A stretch of 64,000 nucleotides of DNA from an uncultured Alphaproteobacteria bacterium (GTDB taxonomy: Bacteria; Pseudomonadota; Alphaproteobacteria; Thalassobaculales; Thalassobaculaceae), in NCBI GenBank assembly GCA_937776645.1, contig CALMRI010000029.1, positions 1 through 64,000 on the forward strand, given 5' to 3'. Below, piece after piece: positions 45,056-52,732 of the stretch. Position 1 is the stretch's first letter, and each line of letters begins with the position of its first letter. The notes below the pieces were generated by a model. The model ran no database searches and was not told the origin of the DNA. It saw nothing but the letters and a program-made list of their open reading frames with translations. The translations under genes were made by a program, and so were the position numbers.

Positions 45056-47025
45056 CGCTCTCAATCTCCGTCAATAACGCCACTGTCGCCGTCAGCCCTT
45101 CATAGACCGCCTCCTCGGCGGTTCTCGGAGCCAGCGCGTCACCAATGACCCGGTGCGCCAACCCAACCTCGGCCAACCACACGGCGTCCTCGGCCCGAGG
45201 CTGGTTCGGCGGCACCACCACCAGAGTATCGACATCCTCCAGCAGAACCGGCTCCTGGGCGGTGGTGTGGGCCAGATAGACGGTCCGGTCCGCCGCGCCG
45301 CACAGCCGCATGAACGGGATCGATCTCCACCCCCAGGCGATGCAGCCGGGCGATCGCCGCGTCGCGCACATAGCTCTGGATCGCAAAGCCCGGACACACC
45401 CCGTTAACCGCCAGCCGGACATACGCACCGGACCGGGCCAGCATCTCGGCCATACCGATGGCGACCCAGTCGGTGCGCCAGTCATGCACGACCACCCGTT
45501 GGCCGGTGCCGATGCCGGCCAGGACATCCTCGTGGTGCAGGATCTGGATCCCCTCGCCGGCCTCGATCGGCGGCATCCAGCGACGGCTGCCGGTCGCCAG
45601 GATCACCGCATCCGGCGCGAATTCCCGGCAGGCCGCTTGGTCGAAGGCCCGGTTCACAACCACCTCGACACCGCCCCGCCGCATCTCGCCGGAGAGATTC
45701 TCGACGATACCACCGAATTCCTCGCGCTCGGGCAGTCTGCAGGCCAGCAGCGCCTGCCCGCCAAGCCCGCCGGCGCGCTCCCACAGCGTCACCTGATGGC
45801 CGCTCTCAGCCGCGACGCTGGCGGCTTTCATCCCGGCAGGACCGCCGCCGGCGACCAGCACCCGGCGCGCCTTGCTGGTCCTAGGCCGCTCAGCAAAGCG
45901 CCGCTCGCGCCCGGATTCAGGATATTGGATGCAGGAGATCGGCAAGCCCAGCTGGGCATGACCGATGCAGGCCTGGTTGCACGCGATACAGGCGCGGATC
46001 TCGTCGATCTTGCCCGCCCTTGCCTTGGCCGGCATCCGGGGATCACAGATCATCGCCCGGGTCATGCCGCACATATCAGCCATCGAGCCGGCGATGATCC
46101 GCTCGGCCTCCTGGGGTTGATTGATCCGCCCGGCGACCAGAATGGCGGTGCCCGAGGCCTGTTTCAGCTTTGCGGAAAACGGCGCCATATAGCCGTTGGC
46201 GACGTTCATCGGCGGCACGATATGCACCGCCCCGCTGGCCGAGGCCGAGGTACCGGCGATCACGTTCAGATAGTCCAGCGTCGGCGCCAGATCCCGGCAG
46301 ATGGTAAACATCGCGTCCTCGTCCTGGCCCGCCATGTCGAACTCGTCACCGGACAATCGGGCGCCGACGATAAGCGAGGCCGGCACCGACGCGCGGACCG
46401 AGGCAATCACCTGGTCAACGAAGCGCCGACGATTTTCCGGCGAGCCGCCATATTGATCGGTCCGGGTATTGACTTGCGGCGAGAGGAACTGCGCCGGCAG
46501 ATAGCCATGACTGCCGACTATCTCGACGCCATCGGCGCCGGCCTCAGCCAGGCGGTGGGCGGCGGCGCCATAGCCGGCGATAATCTCGGCGATTTCGGCC
46601 TCGGTCATCGCCTTCGGCACCACCTTGAACCGATCGGCCGGAGTCTGCGAGACACCCCAGGCGGCCCGGACCGATCCGTCGCGCCGGGAGGCCAGCTCGC
46701 GCCCCGGGTGGAACAACTGGATGAACGCAGCGGCGCCCTCGGCGTGGATCGTATCGAACAATCTCTTGAACGGCGCGATGCAGGCGTCGGAACCGGCCTG
46801 CAGAACCTCGACTGTGTAACGCGCCGAGTCATGCACCGCGACGACCTGAACAATGATCAACCCAACCCCGCCGCGCGCCCGGGCGCGGTGATAGGCGATC
46901 AAGTCCTCGGTCGGCAGCCCGCCCTGGGCCATATCGGTGTCATGGCCGGTCGAGAAGATCCGGTTACGGATCTCCAACCCCTTCAGGCGAAACGGTGAGA
47001 ACAGGTTCGGGAACAGCGTCGACAT
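45039..47025 (-). pseudogene. OYE/FadH-like NADH:flavin oxidoreductase, late frameshift
   Basis: From the ATG at 47025 (MSTLFPNLFSPFRLKGLEIR) the frame encodes an FMN TIM-barrel (about residues 1-350: GVGLIIVQVVAVHDSARYTV, GADGVEIVGSHGYLPAQFLS, NTRTDQYGGS), a Cys cluster for [4Fe-4S] (CIACNQACIGHAQLGLPISC) and an FAD/NADH domain (VLVAGGGPAGMKAASVAAES, VILATGSRRW). Near 45312 one extra C shifts the frame; the other frame continues PFMRLCGAADRTVYLAHTTA to EIESDEAAH at 45039. A full product would be about 660 residues, like 2,4-dienoyl-CoA reductase or trimethylamine dehydrogenase. As written, the last about 90 residues are scrambled but the catalytic parts remain. Confidence 0.85.
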
Positions 47026-47032
47026 GGGGCGT

Positions 47033-47917
47033 TTAACCCAAACCCGCCAACCAGCTGGAGATCGCCGCGCCAATTTCATGGGGCGAGTCTTCCTGGATGA
47101 AATGGGCGCCCTTGACGGTGACTTCCTGCTGGTTAGGCCAGGAGCGGCAAAATTCGCGCTGCGAGCCGATCAGGATGGCGCCGGGCTCGGCGTTGATGAA
47201 CAGTTTCGGCAGCGGCGAGCCCGCCATCCAGGCGCCATAATCCTTGGCGATCACCACCACATCGGCTGGCTTGCCCCCCAGCGGAATCTGTCGCGGCCAA
47301 GTCAGAGTTGGGCGGCGGCCCTCGCCGGGTTCGGCGAAAGGGCGACGATAGACCGCCATCTCCACCTCGGTCAGCCCGCGGATCACCGATCCGGGTAGCA
47401 CCCGCTCGACGAAAATATTCTTGTCCAGGACCATCGTCTCGCCCTGCTCCGAGCGAAATCCCTCGAAGACGCCGCGCGCCTGCTGGTTGAACTCGTCCCA
47501 TTCCATCGGACAGACCACGGCTTCCATATAGGCGATGGCCTTGACCCGCCCCAGGTTGCGTCGCGCCCAATCAAAGCCTAGGGCCGAGCCCCAGTCATGC
47601 ACCACCAGGGTGACATTGCCGGTTACGCCCAAGGCCTCCAGCGCGCCATCCAGATACTCCCGGTGCTCGACGAAGCGGTAGCGCTCTGGGCCCGAATTTT
47701 CCAGCTTATCGCTGTCGCCCATGCCTATCAGGTCTGGGGCCAGACAGCGCCCCTGGGTCTCAAGATGCGGCATGATATTACGCCACAGATAGGACGATGT
47801 CGGGTTCCCGTGCAGGAAGACGATCGGATCACCAGATCCCATCTCCACATAGGCCATGCGCTTTCCCTTGACCTCAACGAATTGCTTCGCCGGCTCGGTG
47901 GCGGATATCTCGGTCAC
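47033..47917 (-). CDS. Haloalkane dehalogenase, LinB/HLD-II type
   Basis: 294 residues from a GTG at 47917 with AAGGGGGAG upstream (overlapping the previous stop). Counting from that GTG, all key residues fall at LinB numbering: nucleophile Asp108 in HDWGSALGF, halide-binding Asn38 (HGNPTSSYLWRN) and Trp109, Glu132 in AYMEAVV, and His272 in GAHFIQEDSP. It hydrolyses carbon-halogen bonds of alkanes to alcohol plus halide in the cytoplasm (LinB may act from the periplasm, but no signal peptide is seen here). It sits between an enoyl-CoA hydratase gene (4-base gap) and the flavoenzyme (7-base gap). Confidence 0.93.
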   Translation of the reverse strand: MTEISATEPAKQFVEVKGKRMAYVEMGSGDPIVFLHGNPTSSYLWRNIMPHLETQGRCLAPDLIGMGDSDKLENSGPERYRFVEHREYLDGALEALGVTGNVTLVVHDWGSALGFDWARRNLGRVKAIAYMEAVVCPMEWDEFNQQARGVFEGFRSEQGETMVLDKNIFVERVLPGSVIRGLTEVEMAVYRRPFAEPGEGRRPTLTWPRQIPLGGKPADVVVIAKDYGAWMAGSPLPKLFINAEPGAILIGSQREFCRSWPNQQEVTVKGAHFIQEDSPHEIGAAISSWLAGLG

Positions 47918-47921
47918 GGCT

Positions 47922-48710
47922 CTACTCCCCCTTGAAAGTCGGCTTACGCTTATTGATAAAAGCGTCCAGCCCCTCGCGGCCATCAGCGCCATTCGCATTC
48001 GCGGCGATCAACCGGGATTCCTCCTCCAGCTGTACTTCCAGAGATTGCTCGAAGGTCCGAGAGAGCAGTTTCTTCACAGCCGCATAGGCCTTGGTCGGAC
48101 CGGCGGCGAGCTTGCGTCCGAGCGTCTCCGCCGCCTCGGCCAACGCGTCATCCTCAACCACGGTGGTGACGATGCCCCATTCCTGGGCTTCCTCGGCCGA
48201 GAGCATGCGATTGGTCAGCATCAATTCCTGCGCCCGGCGCAAGCCAACCACGCGCGGCAGATAGTAGGAGGAACTACCATCCGGCGACAGACCGGCATTG
48301 GTATAGGCCATGACAAATTTTGCCGAGCGCGCTGCCAGTACAATATCGCCGAACAGCGCCAGGCTGAAACCACCGCCGGCGGCAATGCCCGGAATGGCGA
48401 TGATCACCGGTGCCTTGCCGTGATGCAGACGTTGAATACCCTGATGCAGCACCGCCGTCAGTTCGATCAGAGTTGCCTCGATGGTCTCCAACTCGGTGGC
48501 AAAGAATTTCAGGTCGCCGCCGAACCCATAGGCCTTACCAGTGGCCGAGATCAAAATGCAGCGAACCGCCGGATCGGTGGTCGCGCGGGTAGCCACATCC
48601 ATAAATTCATGAGCAAACTCCCGGTTGATCGCGTGACCGACCTCGGGGCGGTTGAAGGTAATCTTAGCGAGGCCGTTATCCACGCCATACAAAATGGTCT
48701 GGTAATCCAT
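47922..48710 (-). CDS. Enoyl-CoA hydratase/isomerase
   Basis: 262 residues from the ATG at 48710 (GGAGGA upstream; the longer frame is unsupported). Crotonase signatures are ISATGKAYGFGGDLKFFATE (oxyanion region) and IAIPGIAAGGGFSLALFGDI followed by VMAYTNAGLSPDGSSSYYLP. The position usually held by a catalytic Glu is Gly/Asp-like (LSPDGSSSY), so isomerase or other crotonase chemistry is as likely as hydration. Operonic with the dehalogenase downstream and the aminopeptidase P-like gene upstream (31-base gap). Confidence 0.9.
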   Translation of the reverse strand: MDYQTILYGVDNGLAKITFNRPEVGHAINREFAHEFMDVATRATTDPAVRCILISATGKAYGFGGDLKFFATELETIEATLIELTAVLHQGIQRLHHGKAPVIIAIPGIAAGGGFSLALFGDIVLAARSAKFVMAYTNAGLSPDGSSSYYLPRVVGLRRAQELMLTNRMLSAEEAQEWGIVTTVVEDDALAEAAETLGRKLAAGPTKAYAAVKKLLSRTFEQSLEVQLEEESRLIAANANGADGREGLDAFINKRKPTFKGE

Positions 48711-48741
48711 GAATCCTCCGGGAGTTCTCAGGGTGTTCAGG

Positions 48742-50769
48742 TCAACTGATCTCGGCGGTCGCCTCGGCCAGCCAAGCAGCGACCCCGGGCTCAAGCATCG
48801 GGCTGAGCGTAGCACGCACCCAGCCGTGATAGGCGTCGAGCCAGCGGATTTCATCGCCATCAAGCAACGTTATCTCGACCATGCTTCGGTCAAACGGCGC
48901 CAGGGTGATAGTCTCAAAACTCAGCATCTCACGGTCGCCGCCAGCGATTTCCTCTTCCTGCACGACAATAAGATTTTCCAGCCGGATGCCAAAGTTTCCG
49001 CCTTTGTAATAGCCCGGTTCGTTGGAGATGATCATGCCCGGCCGCAAGGCCACCGTGCTCGGCGCCTTGGAAATTCTCTGCGGGCCCTCATGGACGCCAA
49101 GATAGGAGCCGACGCCGTGGCCGGTCCCATGATCGAAATCGAGGCCGGCACGCCAAAGCGGCGTCCGGGCCAGCGGATCCAGCTGGGCGCCAGTGGTGCC
49201 AACCGGAAAACGCGCAGTGGCCAGGGCGATATGACCTTTCAGCACCCGAGTAAACCGATCTCGTGCCTCGTCACCAGGATCGCCCACGCCGATGGTCCGG
49301 GTGATGTCAGTGGTGCCGTCTAGATACTGGGCGCCGGAATCAACGAGATAAAGATCGCCCGGCTGGATCTGCCTGTTACTCGCCTCGGTCACGCGGTAAT
49401 GCACGATCGCGCCGTTTGGGCCGGCACCGGAGATGGTATCGAAGCTGAGGTCCTTGAACAGCGCCCCTTCGGCCCGGAACGCCCGCAGCTTTTCCGCCGC
49501 AGCGACCTCATCAAGGCCGCCCTTCGGCGCCACGCCGGCAAACCAGTGCAGGAACCGCACCATCGCGACCCCGTCACGCTGATGCGCGGTCCGGGTCCCG
49601 GCTAGCTCCACCGGGTTCTTCAGCGCCCGGGGCAGGATCACCGGGTCATCACCGCGCGCGATCGTACCGCCCGCCGCTTCGATGCGTTGGGCGATCCAGG
49701 CAGGGCTGGAGGCCGGATCAACCCTGAGCGTAAGACCATCGCCAACTAGCACATCGATCGCCGAGCCAAGCGCCTCGCGCGGATGCACCGAGACGGCATT
49801 GCCAAGATGCTCACGGGTCGCCGGTGTCAGCTTGCGTTCGTCTAAATACAGATCCACCGCCCCCTCGCGGTTGAGGATCGCGAAGGACAAGGGCAAGGGC
49901 GTGCGCGGCACGTCGCTGCCGCGAATATTCAGCAACCAGGCGATCGATTCCGGGGACGACAGCACCACCGCGTCCTGAGCGTCCTTGACTAGGGTCTCGG
50001 CGATGGCGATCCGCTTTTCCCCGATCGACCGACCGGCGTAGCGGAGGTCATGCGACACCACCGGGGTGATCGGCGCCGGCGGTTGATCGATCCAGATCTT
50101 ATCCAGCGGGTTCTCGGCCAGGGCCACCAGGACGCCTCCCGCCGCCTTGGCCGCAGCGCTAAGCCGCGCCAGCCCATCCAGGGTGTGGAGCCAGGGATCG
50201 TATCCAAGCGAGTCGCCGGCGCCCAAGTTCTCTTCGATCCATTTTGCCGGTGGCTCGTTGGTAACGTGCCGGGTCTCGTAGAGCGATGCATCAACCTGCT
50301 CGCGGATCGCCAGGGAATAGCGGCCATCGGTGAACACCGCCGCTTTATCCTTCAGCACTACCGTAACACCGGCCGAGCCGGTAAAGTCGGTGAGCCAGGC
50401 CAGCCGTTCGGCCCGGCGCGGCAGATACTCACCTTGGTGCTCATCGGCGCGCGGCAGCACGAACCCATCCACACCAAGTTCGCCAAGCCGGGCACGCAAT
50501 GCGGCCAGACGGCCTGCCGCGCCCGGCGCCTTACTGCTGGAGCGGGGCTGCCGGCGCGCCTGACGCAACGCCTTCAGCGCCGCCCGCAACTCTCTATCCT
50601 CAGGCTCACCCACCAACCCGATCCAAGCCTCGTCACTCTCTTGTAAGGGAGAAGCGTTGACTCCATCGATCAACGCCAGCAATTGATCCGCAGCGAACGG
50701 GTGACCGGCCTTGATCAACCGGTCGCTCAAGGCAATGCTTTGCTCCTGCATGTTGGCCGAATCGCTCAC
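48742..50769 (-). CDS. Aminopeptidase P family metallopeptidase (M24B)
   Basis: 675 residues from a GTG at 50769 with GGGAGGG upstream (VSDSANMQEQS); an in-frame ATG follows 18 bases later. The first 80 residues are an extra helical part. Two creatinase-like N-terminal domains follow (LGVDGFVLPRADEHQGEYLP; AVVLSSPESIAWLLNIRGSD). The catalytic pita-bread domain holds the metal ligands Asp-Asp in YLVDSGAQYLDGTTDITR, His in FDHGTGHGVGSYLGVHEGPQ, and Glu in ISNEPGYYKGGNFGIRLENL. It removes N-terminal residues before proline. First gene of the leftward run that ends with the GNAT gene. Confidence 0.92.
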   Translation of the reverse strand: MSDSANMQEQSIALSDRLIKAGHPFAADQLLALIDGVNASPLQESDEAWIGLVGEPEDRELRAALKALRQARRQPRSSSKAPGAAGRLAALRARLGELGVDGFVLPRADEHQGEYLPRRAERLAWLTDFTGSAGVTVVLKDKAAVFTDGRYSLAIREQVDASLYETRHVTNEPPAKWIEENLGAGDSLGYDPWLHTLDGLARLSAAAKAAGGVLVALAENPLDKIWIDQPPAPITPVVSHDLRYAGRSIGEKRIAIAETLVKDAQDAVVLSSPESIAWLLNIRGSDVPRTPLPLSFAILNREGAVDLYLDERKLTPATREHLGNAVSVHPREALGSAIDVLVGDGLTLRVDPASSPAWIAQRIEAAGGTIARGDDPVILPRALKNPVELAGTRTAHQRDGVAMVRFLHWFAGVAPKGGLDEVAAAEKLRAFRAEGALFKDLSFDTISGAGPNGAIVHYRVTEASNRQIQPGDLYLVDSGAQYLDGTTDITRTIGVGDPGDEARDRFTRVLKGHIALATARFPVGTTGAQLDPLARTPLWRAGLDFDHGTGHGVGSYLGVHEGPQRISKAPSTVALRPGMIISNEPGYYKGGNFGIRLENLIVVQEEEIAGGDREMLSFETITLAPFDRSMVEITLLDGDEIRWLDAYHGWVRATLSPMLEPGVAAWLAEATAEIS

Positions 50770-51148
50770 CTTGACCCTCCCAAGCCGCGATCGATCGCGG
50801 TCCAGTCGACCGCGCCATGACGATAAGCCGGGCAACGGGTACGCGGCAAGTCCGCCGGTCGGGCGAAACCCCATGCGTCGCACGCAACCCTGCCCATTGC
50901 CTCTTTCATCATCCGCGCGCCGGCGTCCGGCCAAACTAAAACCAGCGGCATCAAAGACAGTCGAGTTTCCACCATTTCACCAGCAATAAGTTCGCTTTTT
51001 TGCTATGCACTTGACGCATTGCTGCAGTGCAATACGAACGGTACTTCCAACGAGAATAAGGTCTATCTTCAGACTATCGAAACAGACCACGCTCCCGCCG
51101 GAAACTCCGGGTTGGAAAATGCGGCACAAGACCCTAGGAAATACCGCC

Positions 51149-51772
51149 ATGAAAACCATTTACTTCGTCGACACCGACAGATTCACCCTCACCGGCACTC
51201 CCGCTTCGCCCGCCAACACCCAGGCGCGCGCCGTCGACTTTCCGAGCGATCTGGAAGTCCTGAACATAGTCTCGTCCAGCCGCACCACCCGGAACACGCA
51301 CGTCGCCGCGTTGATCAGCGCCGGCTTCAGTATCCTTGGCGCCAAGATTGCCCAGTGGACCCGGACCACCCGCCAGACTTTGCTGACGCTGGATGACCAT
51401 CTGTTGCGGGACATCGGACTGGACCGGGCCGATATTCGCCGGTTCGCTGATGATGCGGCCCCTGGCGTTATCGCCCGGTGCTTCGCGGTCCTGAGCAAGT
51501 CGATCAGCGGTTTCGTCGACGCCACCGTCGCCTGGAACAAAGCGCAGAACACCCGTGCGGCATTGATTGCGTTGAGCGATGCACAACTCAGCGATATCGG
51601 GCTTTCCCGTCATGAGGTCGATCTGTTGGCCATGGACATCCGCGCCGGTCGCTGGCCAACCGCGGAGGTCAAAACGACCGCCACCAAGCGGGCGAAGGGT
51701 CTCCGGCCGGTCAATACCAATGTCAGCACTCATGTCAATTCTTGGATTATATCGCCACGCAAGGTGGCCTAA
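51149..51772 (+). CDS. Protein with two DUF1127-like modules
   Basis: 207 residues from the ATG at 51149 (TAGGAAA upstream). DUF1127 proteins are usually 45-80 residues and act as small RNA/phosphate-related regulators. Here two modules are visible: about 75-120 (WTRTTRQTLLTLDDHLLRDI, GLDRADIRRFADD) and about 130-170 (NKAQNTRAALIALSDAQLSD, IGLSRHEVDLLAMDI). The W-x(n)-R...L-x-L-s-d-x-x-L-x-DIGLxR core is kept in both, although Trp is shifted in the second. No signal peptide. It stands alone, convergent with prmA. Confidence 0.8.
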   Translation: MKTIYFVDTDRFTLTGTPASPANTQARAVDFPSDLEVLNIVSSSRTTRNTHVAALISAGFSILGAKIAQWTRTTRQTLLTLDDHLLRDIGLDRADIRRFADDAAPGVIARCFAVLSKSISGFVDATVAWNKAQNTRAALIALSDAQLSDIGLSRHEVDLLAMDIRAGRWPTAEVKTTATKRAKGLRPVNTNVSTHVNSWIISPRKVA

Positions 51773-51811
51773 GAACCTCCACCCCTGCACAAGCTACTTT
51801 GCATTGCGTAA

Positions 51812-51837
51812 GATCGGCGGCCCTCGGGTCGCCGATC
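51812..51837. terminator. Hairpin between convergent genes
   Basis: An 8-bp stem GATCGGCG/CGCCGATC (51812-51819, 51830-51837) with a 10-base loop lies between the DUF1127 stop (51772) and the prmA stop (51836). It overlaps the latter. There is no U-run on either side, so it is at best a weak bidirectional terminator. Confidence 0.4.
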
Positions 51838-52732
51838 AGCGCTTCAGCCGCCGCCTGAGGTCCAACGTACTCCAACCCTGAATCTGCCCGCGATGTATCA
51901 GCACGAAACCGCAGGCGCGATACGCCGCCAGCACCTCGCGCTCCTGATGGTTCAACAACCCGCTTAAGATGATGCGGCCTCCCGGACGGACCCAATGGGC
52001 CGCGTCCAGCGCCATCTTGATCAACGGACCAGTCAGAATGTTGGCGGTAACCAGATCACAGCGCCCACCGATCGAACCACGAAGCTTAGGATAACCGTCG
52101 GCCTTGGCCACCCGAATCTGCCGGGTCACCTGGTTCAGCCGGATATTCTCACGCGTCGTGTGAACCGCCTGAAGATCAATATCTACCGCCAGGATCGACA
52201 ATCCTGGCCATAGCCGCGCCGCCGCCATCGCCAGGATCCCGGAACCGCAACCAAGATCCAGCATCTGGCGCGGCCGCGTCGATCGGTGCAACCGGTCCAA
52301 CGCCCGCAGGCAGCCCTCGGTGGTGCCGTGGGTGCCCGAGCCGAAAGCGCGTCCGGCATCAACCTCGATGGTCAGAGCGTTGGTCCACCCGACTGGCCGC
52401 TGATGCGAGCCGTGAATCAGAAACCGCCCATAGCGCATCGACGGAAACGACTCCCGGTTGCGGGCCAGCCAATCAATTGTCGGCAATTGCTCGATCACCA
52501 CCTCCGGCATCCGGATTCCGGCAGCCTTGCTCGCCGCCTCGATAGCGCCGATGATCGCCGCGTGATCAGGAAAGTGCTGGACAATCCCGGTGATCGCCCA
52601 GTCCGGACTGCCTTCAATCTCAAAGGTCCCGCAACTATCGACATGCGGCTCCAGCGCCTCCCCCATCGAAAAGGCGTGGGCAGCCAGCACCTCGAATGCC
52701 ACCTGCCAGGGTTGGCTCAGCGGAATGGTCAC
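51836..52732 (-). CDS. prmA: Ribosomal protein L11 methyltransferase
   Basis: 298 residues, the usual length. The PrmA-specific hallmark DAGRAFGSGTHGTTEGCLRA (about 127-146) precedes the SAM motif MLDLGCGSGILAMAAARLW (about 157-175). DLVTANILTGPLIKMALDA is motif IV with the NPPY-like N-I-L variant of PrmA, followed by IILSGLLNHQEREVLAAY. It trimethylates lysines of ribosomal protein L11. Its start overlaps the uvrD stop (52729) by 4 bases, so the two are cotranscribed. Confidence 0.95.
   Translation of the reverse strand: MTIPLSQPWQVAFEVLAAHAFSMGEALEPHVDSCGTFEIEGSPDWAITGIVQHFPDHAAIIGAIEAASKAAGIRMPEVVIEQLPTIDWLARNRESFPSMRYGRFLIHGSHQRPVGWTNALTIEVDAGRAFGSGTHGTTEGCLRALDRLHRSTRPRQMLDLGCGSGILAMAAARLWPGLSILAVDIDLQAVHTTRENIRLNQVTRQIRVAKADGYPKLRGSIGGRCDLVTANILTGPLIKMALDAAHWVRPGGRIILSGLLNHQEREVLAAYRACGFVLIHRGQIQGWSTLDLRRRLKR

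Noticed and set aside
45310-46998. Long open frame on the plus strand (562 codons)
   Set aside because: It is the antisense shadow of the OYE/FadH-like flavoenzyme; its composition (Asp/His/Gly/Arg-rich) is typical of a complement frame and it matches no family.
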